Of a stretch of DNA of 64,000 nucleotides, positions 44,168-55,345 are shown in pieces. The position numbers were made by a program, and so were the translations under genes. The stretch is from Symbiodinium natans (lineage: Eukaryota; Sar; Dinophyceae; Suessiales; Symbiodiniaceae): assembly GCA_905221605.1 (NCBI GenBank), contig CAJNDS010002453.1:166001-230000 (forward strand), written 5' to 3'. The notes under the pieces were generated by a model. That model searched no databases, had not been told where the DNA came from, and was given only the letters and a program-made list of their open reading frames with translations. Numbering within the stretch: position 1 is the first letter of the stretch; each line of letters starts with the position of its first letter.

Positions 44168-46010
44168 CTGCAGCTCACTGCAACGACACCGGGTCACAAC
44201 TCTTTTTCTCTCTTCGGAATCTTCGGTTCACGTCACAGCCACAGCAGTCGCCGTCTCAAAGCGGTTCTCTCCAAAACTCAGGGCACAGTGCGGAGCAAAC
44301 ACGCAGCGGCACATGCAGTTTTGGTAGCTGATGAACCCTCTTGTAGTAAGTTTCAACTCTTTGAAATGTCGGACCTGAGTCGCAGCAACATACTGAAAAG
44401 ATTCAGTCGCCTGCAGAACTTTCACACCTCCACAGCCACAGCCACGCATCTTCTCGTTAAGCTGGCTTTGATGGCGATGGCCTTACAAGCATCTCCGAGG
44501 AGTCATGAGAGCGAACGGCTCAAAATGGGGTCCCGGATGCTATCCCCAACGTCACAACTGAAGCCTTGTCAGAGCCTTGTCATTGCTTCATTGCTTCAGC
44601 TCGGCAGCATTGGCTGACGAAAGCCGTAACGGATGCCCACACTGCGCAGCATTCACCATCCACGGGCTGAAAGGAAACCTCAAAGGCCCTAGCTCGCGAC
44701 TGGGTCTCGCAACAACCTATGGCTGCAGGTCTCTGGAGTGCGCAACAAACCTTCAAGGTCCGTCTCTCTTGCGTGCCTGGGTCCTGCAGCAGATGACTGG
44801 CGAAGAGTGCGTACGGGACAGCTGCACTGCTGAAGTGGGTGCATGCGCCATCGGGCGCCGCCCCGCTATCAAGCTCCCACCCACCAAACCAACAAAGAGC
44901 ATGACCATGTCCCAAGAACTCAAGACCTGACTCAACACCAGTCTCGCATCTGCACCAGACTGGATGGCGATGTCGGCCCTTGGGCTGAGACGCAGGCTGG
45001 GCGAAGACCTTGCTCTTCAGGAATCCAACACCTCCTCAAGCAGGACTTCGTCACTCACCTGCCAATTACTGTAGCATCCAGCTCAACCGGCCCGCCGACA
45101 GCCTTGAGCCGACCCGGAAAAGTCTGGGCTTCCGCGTGCATGCTGCTTCAACCACCTGCAAAGCCACGCGCCTGTAGTTCTGGGCTACTTTCAACGAATG
45201 ATGGGCTGCCGTAGGGTATGGTGGCGTATTATTTTGGTACCATTCTGCTTTCCAGGGATCTACTGTGCCTCCTGGGATCTCAATGATCGCGGCTAAAAAA
45301 TGAAGGACAGACAAGATCACTGATCTGTGTCCTTCCACACATGGAAACACTCAGCATCAAGGCAAAACGTGATGAAACTGGAATACGTCAATTGAAGTGC
45401 ATGCTGCTCCGACAACGTTCCGCTTGTAGGATATCACTTCACATACCACCTCTACTCTGGGGGCCATGGGGGCCCCAGTTAAAGCGTGGGAGGGGTCCAG
45501 ACCATCTTCAGTGGAGCGGACAATGGCATGTCGTAGCGGGCTGTGCCGCAGTGCTCGGGCTGCAACTTGAGGAGCTCCCCTCTAGGCAGCGGTAGGCGGT
45601 GAACACACGTATGAGGAACAGCTGCAAAGGTGGGGATATCCAGCACAGATCGCATTTCAAGTGGTCATTTGAGCACTGAAGGCGCAGATGTTGTTTGTGC
45701 AGCGGAAGCTGTCTTGACGAGAGGCTGCTCACCTTAAGTTGGTTTCCTTGCCCTGGAGTGTCCTCGCCAGCTGTTGAGATTGGCCGACACTGTTTGAGAT
45801 GCGACAATGCAAGGGCAAGAAACGACTTGCAGAAGCTTACTTGAGACAATTAGCTGTCATGAATCCAGCAGGCTGGCTGCCTCACGTGTGTGACCTCTCT
45901 GCAAGTTTTCGACTGGTTTGCGTACACTGCAGACTTACACCATCTTACACACAACTCTTCGCCTCTTTTTCAACGTCGGATCCTGTCGTGGAGTGGAGTG
46001 GAGGTGATGG

Positions 46011-46318
46011 TCTGTAGGATGGGCAGCCCGGAAACTACGACGAGAGAGTTTTTGTGCAGTAGCCTGTGGCGCCGCGGGACAACACTGAATTCTTGAGGTC
46101 TCTACGTTGTCGGGGTGATTGCATGAACAGAAGAATAAGAAGGATGCCGTTTGCTGCCATGCGGAGGATGCGTGTGGACAGTAGGATGGGCAGCCCAGAA
46201 GCCACGACAAGAGAGTTTTTGCGCAGTAGCCTGTGGCGCCGCGGGACATACGCTGAATTCTTGAGGTCTCTACGTTGTCGAGGTGTCGCATGAACAAAAG
46301 AAGAAGAAGGATGTCCAG
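46011..46318. repeat. Direct duplication, period about 169 bp
   Basis: 46011-46150 recurs at 46180-46318. Shared blocks include GTAGGATGGGCAGCCC, AGCCTGTGGCGCCGCGGGAC, GAATTCTTGAGGTCTCTACG and GCATGAACA. Differences are point changes and small indels. Confidence 0.9.
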
Positions 46319-46478
46319 GATGCCGCCCAGAGTAACCAGCCTTCAAGTGCCAGCACTCTGCTCAGCGGGAGATGGGTCTAAACCAAACTGAGTGAAAGGC
46401 TTCCGGCAAAATGGATTGCCTGGGGACATGAAGTCAGGACAGAAGGGGCCCTGACTGTCAGTTAGCCACACTGTGACA

Positions 46479-46709
46479 ATGGCAGAGGAGGGTATCGCCA
46501 GTGACGTGCTGCGCACTCACTCCAGCCTGCAGGGGCATGTCCTCCATGTCCTTGCGTCCACCTATGATGGTCAGAACGCGCGGTACATCGAGACTCGTAC
46601 TGGGGGGAGTACTGTAAGTTTCAAGTTCGCCCGACCACTAGTCCCTTTCGTCCCTTTTGCTCAGCTGCGCCAAGGGCTGTGGCAGGGCGTGCCTCTGCGC
46701 CACAAATAG
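46479..46709 (+). CDS. Small unknown protein (59 residues spliced, 76 unspliced)
   Basis: ATG 46479 opens MAEEGIASDVLRTHSSLQGH, VLHVLASTYDGQNARYIETR, TGGST, then GTAAGT at 46614. A C/T-rich tract and TTGCTCAG follow, and the frame resumes at 46665 as LRQGLWQGVPLRHK and TAG. The putative intron is 51 bases, a multiple of three, so the frame is open either way. The donor and polypyrimidine tract are good evidence that it is spliced. There is no recognised domain, and an N-terminal exon of a longer gene remains possible. Confidence 0.5.
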   Translation: MAEEGIASDVLRTHSSLQGHVLHVLASTYDGQNARYIETRTGGSTVSFKFARPLVPFVPFAQLRQGLWQGVPLRHK

Positions 46710-49046
46710 TAGCAGCAAGGCTGCCGACAAGGCTAGGTGGTCTGCAGCTGCCTGCAACGAACTTTGACTCAGCAGGCTCTCATCACGTTCTCAAAGTACG
46801 GGGGAACATGTGCCTCCCAAGCTCGCCAACATGCACCTACTTCCTCCTTTGCGAACTGGGCAGTTTCGCCTCAAGCATTCCATGGAGTCAAGGGCACTGG
46901 CGGCGATTGACACCAGGTCATAGCGCACACTTCAGCACCAGGTCCTGGGCTAAGCCCGCACCTGTCGTCCCGCATCGTCCCGCACAGCATGTCAGGACCT
47001 TGCGCGCTGATGAGCTGGACGAAGTGCAGACCAGTTTGGCCTTGGGCAGCCCGTCATGTCACGGCACGTCGCAGGCACTGGAACTGCAGTGACAGTGTCC
47101 ATCAAGCAACCCGCTCACCAGGAAAGACTTCAGAGGACAACGACGGAGAAGCACAGCAAGGCGCAGCGATCGCTGTGCGTGCAGAGGCGCTGAGGTGAAG
47201 TGCTTGCAAGATTTGCTCACGAGGGAGGAATCGGAGGAGTAGAGTGGCAACCAGGATCGAAAAAACGGCTCCAAGCTTGTCGGTGCAAACTCACCAGATT
47301 TGGGGCGAGAATCAGACACAGGCCAGAGAGGCCAGAGGGGATGCGGATATCACCAAGTACTTCTGCAGCCTAACCGACAGGACCGACAGCTCATGAAGAG
47401 ATGAGCGCAGTGCCCTGGAAGCGGCAGGGAGAGTCCTTGCGCGAGGTCCTTCTTTGGTCTGAGCCTCTGAGAAGCTTCAGGGTTCGTGAAGAGTTGAGTG
47501 CAATGAGTGCAATGGGCCGGCGGAAGTCTCGCGACAGCATCCTTTTTGCAGGATCCGTGCTTCGCGGCAGCAAGCAAGTCCCAGCGAGCAGGCCTCGGGC
47601 GACCTTGCTATCTTTGCTGGAGAATGGGAAGAGTCGGACGAGTCGGAAGAGTCCCAAAATTAGCGGCAGCTGCTTCAAGCGGAAAACCACCGCCGGAGTT
47701 CCATCCTCGGCTTCGCCAACATCAAACGCTGGTAGCCCGAGAAGTGCAAACGCAGAGTGGACGCGCAGCGAGCCCACAGCCGCTGGCACAGCCGCTGGCG
47801 CGGCCGCTGGCACAGCCGCTGGCACAGCCGCTGGCACAGCCGCTGGCACAGCCGCTGGCACAGCCGCTGGCACAGCCGCTGGCACAGCCGCTGGCACAGC
47901 CGCTGGCACAGCCGCTGGCACAGCCGCTGGCACAGCCGCTGGCACAGCCGCTGGCACAGCCGCTGGCACAGCCGCTGTGCCCTTACGTCCTCGGAACACT
48001 CGAAGGACCTTCAAACCTCCGAGGCGTGGCGATGTCCCTCTCGAAGTCAGGAATGATGCAGGCAGAGCAGCATGTGGTCGTTGGACCTTGTCTCCGCGCT
48101 GCCGGTGCTCTGCAGCTGACGCACTGCGAGGCCTGTGAGGCCTGTGAGGCCTGCACGCACACACCGCCCGTCCTGCTCACGCCCACGGCAGGGCATGTGC
48201 CCGACGCGCCCTGCTTCCACTTTCAGTTGAGCGCTGACGGGCGCAAGAGTCAGAATTTCCGGATGCTGAAAAGGGACTCACTACTGCTGCCTTGGCCGCG
48301 ATGCTCTGGATGCTCCAGATGCTCTGGATGCTTCGGAGTAGAAGGAGACAGATGAGAGAGCGTCAGACCGCCAGAGTCAGGGCAAAGTCGCCTAGGAGCC
48401 GAAAGGAGACCAAAGGAGGCCAAAGGAGCCTTCAAGGCTGGTGGGAAAGGGGCGTTTCAAAGTAAACTTAAAGCCAATTTGGCGGGAAGACCTCCTTTAC
48501 CTTTTTCTGGAGCGTGTTGCACGCAGGCCAAAGGACGTATGTGGACTGAGTGCTTTTGCCTGGGCATTCTTACTATTCTCTTTATTCTCTTTTGAGTGCG
48601 CAAAAGGCGAACCGAAGGCTCGGCCTGAAAAGGCGACGCTTGGCTCGTGTTATACCAGCCGCGGTTACCCTGCTCAACGCAGTTGCCTTCAGGCCATACG
48701 TCTTTGCACACTGTGGGGGTTTTTGGGAAGCCTGGAGAAACTGAGGCTATTGAGGCAATCTTTGAAGCGGCTTTCCAGGCTTTCTTGTGCCCACACAGCA
48801 AAAGGAAGTACTGCTTTGCACGACTGCAAGAGTAGGAAATTCAACCGAGCTCGATGCACCATGGGTATCATGGGTCTCATAACAGTTTCATTGGTTTCGG
48901 CGACTGAAGGTGGAAGGCCGAGTCAACAGCCTGGTCCTTTCCGGCGCGCCTGGGCCAATGGGATGGCGTAACGGTGACACTTGGTGGAGCATGTGGAGCT
49001 CGGTTGAAGTTGCCTTGGGGCCGCAAACAGCGCAAACGGCGCAAAC
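46710..49046. other. Region with no supportable gene; minisatellite inside
   Basis: Long overlapping frames on both strands (plus 47401-48138 and 47507-48355; minus 48164-47391) all run through the 12-bp minisatellite at 47780. Since several frames are open at once, none is credible without other support. A plus frame at 48441-48971 is open for 176 codons with no motif. Confidence 0.4.
47780..47976. repeat. 12-bp minisatellite GGCACAGCCGCT
   Basis: About 16 near-perfect copies with one CGCGGC variant near the left end. The 12-bp unit is a multiple of three and stop-free in most frames, so it encodes GTAA, AQPL and HSRW repeats on plus and VPAA on minus. Confidence 0.97.
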
Positions 49047-49593
49047 ATGTGGCATGCAGTGGTGCGGGCCGTCATAGAGCAGGTAAGGATTGGCTGTTGG
49101 AACTCAATGAGGGAACCTGGCAAGCTTCTCAAGCCCTTGCAAGACATAGGAAGTCTCCGCATGATTCGGAGTACATTTCTTCGTTGCAGGTGTTCAGCAG
49201 GTCTTGGAGTGCAAGGTGGGGGAACTGGATTCTTTGAACATGGAATTCGGCGTCTGTCGGTTGGACATCAAGACAAGCCCTGGGCAGCCAGGGAGTCTAT
49301 CTGGTCTTCTCCACATTCTCCACAGGCGGCGTGGCTCGAAATTCTTGTTCCACGCATGCTCCCCAGCCATCGCTGAATCCACGCATGCTGCTACTGCCGC
49401 TGCCAAGACTGTGTCGGCAGAGAGCCTCAAAAGGCTCCTCGCAAGGCCTGCAAGGTGTGCGTTGGCCTCACGGCCTCAACTGCCGAGCGATTGGCCCGCG
49501 CTGCACGCTGTCTTGTCCGGTGGACAGTACAAACAAGGTGTTGTTTGCCTGTCGCGCTGGACTCTAGCAGAGGCCAAGGTGGCGCTAGTTTAG
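49047..49593 (+). CDS. Unknown protein, two exons, about 142 residues
   Basis: Exon 1, 49047-49082: MWHAVVRAVIEQ, donor GTAAGG. Exon 2, 49201-49593: VLECKVGELDSLNMEFGVCR, LDIKTSPGQPGSLSGLLHIL, then a basic patch HRRRGSK, an Ala/Ser-rich linker, SAESLKRLLARPARCALAS, PSDWPALHAVLSGGQYKQG and a C-terminus VCLSRWTLAEAKVALV with TAG. The 118-base GT-AG intron joins in phase 0; an alternative acceptor (TTGCAG at 49189) would change phase. The long second exon is clearly protein-like. I do not recognise the family, and the first exon may not contain the true start. Confidence 0.55.
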
Positions 49594-52041
49594 CAGCCCT
49601 CTACTAACAAGATAATCACAAGCACCTGGACCTAGTGTCAAGCGCATCTGCGTCTGACACGATTTGGCTTTTCTGCATTGCTTTCGATAACTTCTCACTG
49701 AACAGCCGACCGTTGAATTCAGCGCATTTAGCGCTTACCCTCGCCATCGGGAAAGACTGCCACTGTCTACAATGAGGAGCGCGCTTCTGAGGGAGGGCGC
49801 AACGCGCAAGTGGAACCGGGACCAGGCACCTACGAGGCCGTCCTGAAGGCTACTGAAAACCCCGCATCTTGGAGGCGCCGACGTTGTGGTGGAGAGCTAG
49901 TTGCTGCCTTTTGGGGTTTCAAAGTGCAGAGATGCTTCTGCAAGCTAAGCCTGCGTACCCAAAAGGTCTGGATTCAGGGTGAAGGGTCACTGGACAAGAC
50001 CCAGCTGAAAACTAGATGTACACCACTGCCGCGGGCTGGAGATGTCCGGTGAAGGCAGGAGGCGAGATTGGTGGAAGGGCTACAGAAGAAGCGCGACTTC
50101 TGTCTCACGCCCATGAATGCCTGTCGAGGTGTTGAAGCCCTGTAACGGTTGCAAAATGCTGCAAGCCTTCGTGCCAAACGCTACTTGCGGGGAATGGGTG
50201 AGGGTCGAGAGGGTCGAGTCGGGAAAACGAGTCGAGAACGCGCAGGAACAAGAAGGGCGCGCAGCCGGAAGGTGTCCCGCTTCAGACCAGCACAAGACCA
50301 CAGTGCCGGGTCACGGGCAGAACGGGCAGAACGGGCAGAACGGGCAGAACGGGCAGAAGACGCTCCCTCGCTCCAACACAGAGAGTTCACGGTACGACCT
50401 CGAGAGCCATCGACAGGAGGCATTTTAGGCTTCGTTGTCGTGGCCAGCTCAGAGAAGTATTCACTTACCCATGCAAAAGATGATGATATGGGTAGAGAGG
50501 AGAGATTCTTTCTTTGGATGATATCTCTTTCTTAGAGAGGAGAGACTCCTTCTCTCTTTGGGGTCTCCTGGGGCGCTCAGGGAGAGGCCCAGGGCTTATC
50601 TGCCCATCGAAAGCATTAAGGAGGCGAAGGAGGCGCGGAAAGGGTAGAAGAAGGGTTCAAGGGCTCAGTGAGGAGGGTTCAGTGAGGGTTCAGTGAGGGA
50701 GTTTCCAGAGGGAGTTCAGGGGAGCTCTCTCTCCCTGCCTCCAGGAAAGACCATGTATAATGCCCTCCATAGGGCGAGAAGAAAGAAAGGCGTGTTCCCC
50801 TCCACTCACTCTTTTGACTTGGCACTCGACTCAGAAATGCTTCAAGCTATAAGGGTTTGAAACTGAGGCCAGGATGTCAGTTGTGATATGTAGACTGCCC
50901 TCGACTGCCCTCCAACCATTTGACTTCTCATCAAGGGGGCATCCTCAGATTCAGGCGATTCAGGCCTGGACCCGAAAAGGGGCCATTGCACAACCACTAT
51001 GTGAAACCGGTGAAACCGGTGACACCCTATGCCCCGCCTTCGTAGCCTTCGTAGCCTTCGTATGGCCCTACTGTCCGCAATACTGATGGTAGCTCAAATG
51101 TGGAAGTCCTGGACTGAAACACCCGCTGATCCCTGCGAAAGAATGAGTGCAGGGAATGAGACAGGACATCTACGAAATAAGAGAGAGGCGAGGATTACAG
51201 CCACAGGACGGTTAGTGCAGGACCTTGAGTGCCAAGTTAACCCACAGCCACAGATATGACTGGTGGCCAGCGTCGGCCGCCAAAGATCCACCAACTGAAG
51301 CATGTAAGCTGGCTGCTCTCATGAGTTGAGGCGAGCTGCCTTGAGATTCTCAGTCGACTGTACCATGAGGGCTCACTGCCTGCGCGTGTCCCTTGAACCC
51401 CCCACGACGCACATGCTTTGTCCACATTGATATCATCATTACAACTTACCATGAGAGGGAACTTCAGTGCATGTGAGAAAACCATGATCATGGCAGACAT
51501 GGCCCTGGACAAGGCATGAAGAAACTGATCTAACTGCCTCCTGTTGCCTTTTGCATTGCACGTGCCGTAAGCCTTCGTACGCCTGGCCTGGTGCGTGAAA
51601 CCTCAGATGGCTGGTCTTCTGCAAAGCAGAGACTGCAGATGCCTGCAGTCCTGCAGTCACGAAGGCAACTGAGTGCTGGCTTGGGAGCAGCCTTGGGCCT
51701 TGGGCAAATTCTTGAACGGAGCCAAAATCAGCTCCACAAGCCACACAGCACGAAAAAAGGATGCAGCTTAGGGAACGTCTCATGTACTGCAACATGGCAT
51801 AGGATTTAGGAAATCCCTCTGGAATTATGTATCGCTTGCCGAGTAGAACTGACCCGCGCTTGCCCAACCTGTCACCTAGCCTTGAGGCCTCTGTGGCTAT
51901 CTCGGCAGCAAGCTCTTGCGGAATTGATGTCCCATATCTGGCGCATACCCTTCCAGTTGTAACGAACCCAAGGTCGAAACGTTTGCGGACATTTGCAACC
52001 CCGCTTCGAGAAGTGGGCAGCTAGATAAGGGAAGGGTACTG
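49594..52041. other. Region with no supportable gene
   Basis: A plus frame at 49812-49880 (EPGPGTYEAVLKATENPASW) carries one PGPGTY phrase like the SHIPPO/ODF3 repeat but no second copy. A 9-bp CGGGCAGAA array (about 50317-50360), a duplicated GAGAGGAGAGA.TC block (50490-50565) and a 9-bp TTCGTAGCC array (51040-51063) are present. Other frames are ambiguous. Confidence 0.35.
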
Positions 52042-52941
52042 TTGGGATATCGGGTTAGTCATCGTCCTGGAATCGCCACATGGACCACGCGTTGTTGTAA
52101 AATCTTTCAATGTCATTTCGGCATCGAACACAAACTCTGGGGTATCGTTGTTGGCAGTAAAGGCATGCTTTTCCCAATCGATACGCCCTATTCCCAGTTC
52201 ATTACACCTGTGCCGGTTGGAGTGCGCATGGCCCCCCCGGTGACGCTGCATGAGATACAAGAGGCTGAGGCCAGCTCAGGGCAACCACGGCACCCTTCTG
52301 CACTCCAGAACATCTGGAAAGACGGGTTGCCGGAAAGGGGTTCTTGTGCGCACATGGATGGTTGGGGACTCTTCATGTCGGTCAGGCTGCGTCCGACTGT
52401 TCCGATGCGACCTGTGTCCCGCAAGCTGGTAGCGGCGGGACCACAAGCTGAATCAAACCGTCAACTATGCGCCTACCCAAAGTGTTGCTCCAACATGGAC
52501 TGGCTTTTTCAGAATCCTGTCCACAGGGTGAAAGAGGTGCACGCGACTCGATGCATCTGGGAGTGTAACAGATTAAACAACAGCAGGTATGCTTCGGGAA
52601 TGTTGTGGATCATATTCGCAGAGTATGGTTCGCGTATGCTGCGGGGGTGCGCTTCGCGAGTCCTCGCATCTGGTCTTAACAAAGACGTGAACCCCCTAAG
52701 GACGCACAAGTCTATATTTTGTTGTAGCAACCGGATCTCTGCCCTCCTCAAAGAGGGTCGAACACTGCAACAGGCTGTTGCAACCAGTCAAGATCCATTC
52801 AAGGCAGCTGCGTCCTGTGTAACCAGCATCAGGCTTGGATCAATGCTGTCAAGTGGAGATCCAACTATGGAATGCTGCCTTACTTCAGACACGCATTGTT
52901 TTTGGCAACATGGCTGGTGCATCGGAGCTGGGCTGGTCTGA
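52042..52941 (+). CDS. Longest uninterrupted non-repetitive ORF, 299 codons, unknown
   Basis: The frame is open from 52042 to the TGA near 52941 with no tandem repeat to explain it. It includes HKLWGIVVGSKGMLFPIDTP, APPVTLHEIQEAEASSGQ and ISALLKEGRTLQQAVATSQD. It is Cys- and Ser-rich, with no recognised motif. An open frame this long is unlikely by chance at this base composition, but there is no splice or homology support, and minus frames also stay open over parts of it. It could be an intronless gene, a retrocopy or a remnant of a mobile element. Confidence 0.35.
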   Translation: MGYRVSHRPGIATWTTRCCKIFQCHFGIEHKLWGIVVGSKGMLFPIDTPYSQFITPVPVGVRMAPPVTLHEIQEAEASSGQPRHPSALQNIWKDGLPERGSCAHMDGWGLFMSVRLRPTVPMRPVSRKLVAAGPQAESNRQLCAYPKCCSNMDWLFQNPVHRVKEVHATRCIWECNRLNNSRYASGMLWIIFAEYGSRMLRGCASRVLASGLNKDVNPLRTHKSIFCCSNRISALLKEGRTLQQAVATSQDPFKAAASCVTSIRLGSMLSSGDPTMECCLTSDTHCFWQHGWCIGAGLV

Positions 52942-53611
52942 AGCTTAGCAGAGAGTTACAAGCAGGGACAATGCCAGGAACCACCATGATGCAAATGTAA
53001 GTGGATAGAAGGATTACATCCACAAGATGCATTTGCGCCGCCGCCCTGACGAGCGCCTCGTCAGCCAGAGTTCTGGAGGAAAGCATCGACCACAAGCTAA
53101 CGAAGGCCAAGGCCTTTGCATTGCGTTTGCAAGCGCGGAACGCCGGCGCGGAACAGGAGCAGTCCATGTCAGCGCATGGCCGGCAAGCTTGGCAAGCTTG
53201 GCAAGCTTTCGGGCCTTCAGTGGCTCAGAGGACATGTAATCATGTATGGAACAATCAAGACTGACTTAAGACTGGCGAGAGAGGAAGATGCTATAGCCCT
53301 TGTCAGAAGGCCTCTGTTGCCTCTGTTGCCTCATGGGATTTTGGAGATGGATCTCGCTCCTTATGTCGGAGAAGCCCCTAAGGTCCAGCACCATGGCTCT
53401 CGCCTTCAGAGGAAGAGGACAAAAGGAGGCCACACAAACGGGGAGGCTTTTTAAAGCCTTCCTTCCTTTTTCCTTCCTCTTTCTTTTTTTGAGACCCCTT
53501 AGTTCTCACACCTCACGGCACGTAGAGTCTTTCCAGAGCCAATTCCTAAGCTTTGCAAGCTCTTCCAAAAGGGAACCTGTGGCTCAAGTCAAGACCTCAG
53601 AAGGCGATCAG

Positions 53612-53689
53612 CAGCCTCAGCAGCCTCAGCAGCCTCAGCAGCCTCAGCAGCCTCAGCAGCCTCAGCAGCCTCAGCAGCCTCAGCAGCTA
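53612..53689. repeat. 9-bp tandem repeat CAGCCTCAG
   Basis: Eight to nine copies, seen directly. It encodes QQPQQP on plus and AAEAAE on minus. Confidence 0.95.
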
Positions 53690-54985
53690 CGGACTGCACT
53701 GGGCCAGACCCTTCCGACAGCGGGCACCCAAACAAACACCAGGGGATGTCGGGCACCTCAGCGCTGCCTCGGCGTTGCTTCTGGTCGCTGGAGGAAATTA
53801 GTCTACAGCAGACTCCAAAAAGTTGAAGAAATGACGAAGCTATAGGATGATTTATGCTGATTTTGCTTCTTCCGGTTTGTCGCAGGATGGCCGCAAAGGT
53901 TAGCGGAGACATGATGCATCGAGCTCGAGAGAGACTCCAATGGATCTGATTTTCACGGGGTGTTCTGCTGAATGCAAGATCGCAACTGCGCGGTGACCCT
54001 CGCTCTGACTGCATGTCCCTTCGCACACGCGTGTGCTACTCTACTTTTCGTCTACACTGTCTACACAGCCTCATGAAGCCCAGGCTACGCCGCTACTGGA
54101 TTTTGGGAAGTCAGGATCAGGCCTGCGCAAACCCTCCGGCATGGAGCCCTTGGGTTGCAGATCGCAGAATACACTGCAGATTTGAGCTACGCGCTACTTG
54201 TTAAGTGCAGCAATCCAAGGTCGTCCAGCAGAGGGCATCTTGCTTTCAGATCTTTCAGTCTACAGAGAAGGCAGAGGCCGCGTGAACCATTTTCGAACTG
54301 TGGCGCCTTTCCGCAAGCACATGCAGTTGGCAGCAGAAGCCGGCTTGGACTGGCCCTGGAATCTTGGGGTGTTCGGCGCCCATAGGCCGCATGGATGGCT
54401 GCAGGCCGTGGGGAGTTAGCATTCGATGGCTGTCCTCTGCAGCGCCAAATGGAGGAGAATTGCCTCACGCAGCAGCGATGTGCCTTTGCTGGATTTCTGG
54501 GCAACGACAGTCTTATCGGTGGAGGCTGCAGTTGCGCATGGGCGGGCGGCAGGGGGCTCCGTCAGCAGGTCTGCCATGTCCGTTCAACCCAGAAAGCTGC
54601 AGCTCAGATCAGCCTCGCTGACCCTATTTCCGGTCGGGTCGGCAAGCTGAACAGCCATGAGGTCGTGAACAGCCATGAGGTCGACAGAAGCTCGTGGGCT
54701 CCACGAACCAAGCCAGTGTGCCCAGTGTGCCCAGTGTCACAGTGTGCCGTGCCAGCGAAGAGCGGAGCCGAGACGAGAAACCGCAGCGCTTCCTCGCGCC
54801 ACGGCGCCCGAACGAGACGCCGAGATGCGTGGACTATTGGCCTGCCGGTGCGCATCGCCGAGATCCCCAAGACGGGAGCGGCGCGAGGCCGCCTCTTCCT
54901 ACGCCGTGCTTAGCTCAAGGCCGCTCGAGGCTTAGCTCGGCAGCGCCGCGCGCGCTCTGCAAGCCAAGCGCTGGGGCATCAAGCC

Positions 54986-55345
54986 GTGGGAGTCATTGCG
55001 CTGGACGGAAGCCTCATAAAATCTGACTCAGCCGACCCATGTGGTCAATGTGGTGCTCCAATGGCCGCCCCCAAGTCCTGCGATCTCAGCGCAGCCCGGC
55101 GAGGCTGCAAGCGGTGCAGGCATCGGCTTATGCGCAGCTTACTCGGCTTTTGCGGGGAATCTTGTGGCGCCGCGCTAGGCGATATCTCTGGATCGAAGCA
55201 GCCCGGAGGAGCAGCTGGCTTAGGGCTGGAGCTGTCAGGTGCCATCCATGCCATGAAGGCGGTTCCTGCTCACGTCCGCACGGGGCGCGAAGACGAAGAC
55301 CTAGGCGCCACCGGCAGGGCATCTTGTGTGTCACTGAAGGTCTAA
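54986..55345 (+). CDS. Candidate exon with a Cys cluster
   Basis: A 119-codon frame from a GTG (so an exon, not a start) reads GVIALDGSLIKSDSADPCGQ, CGAPMAAPKSCDLSAARRGC, KRCRHRLMRSLLGFCGESC, then a Gly-rich part and an acidic tail with TAA. The spacing CGQC, C, CKRC, C, C suggests zinc-ribbon-like chemistry. I cannot define its splice partners and do not recognise the family. Confidence 0.35.
   Translation: MGVIALDGSLIKSDSADPCGQCGAPMAAPKSCDLSAARRGCKRCRHRLMRSLLGFCGESCGAALGDISGSKQPGGAAGLGLELSGAIHAMKAVPAHVRTGREDEDLGATGRASCVSLKV

Larger units (their letters stand above)
43886..46478. other. Region with no supportable gene
   Basis: Holds two short tandem repeats and a direct duplication (listed). 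A plus frame at 45799 (KGKKRLAEAYLRQLAVMNPA) is protein-like for about 35 codons and could be an exon, but I cannot define its ends. Confidence 0.35.

Noticed and set aside
47391-48355. Three long overlapping ORFs (245-282 codons) as genes
   Set aside because: All pass through a 12-bp stop-free repeat, and several frames on both strands are open at once; no splice or motif support.
49812-49880. SHIPPO/ODF3 (PGPGTY) repeat protein
   Set aside because: Only a single PGPGTY occurrence; the family needs several copies at regular spacing.
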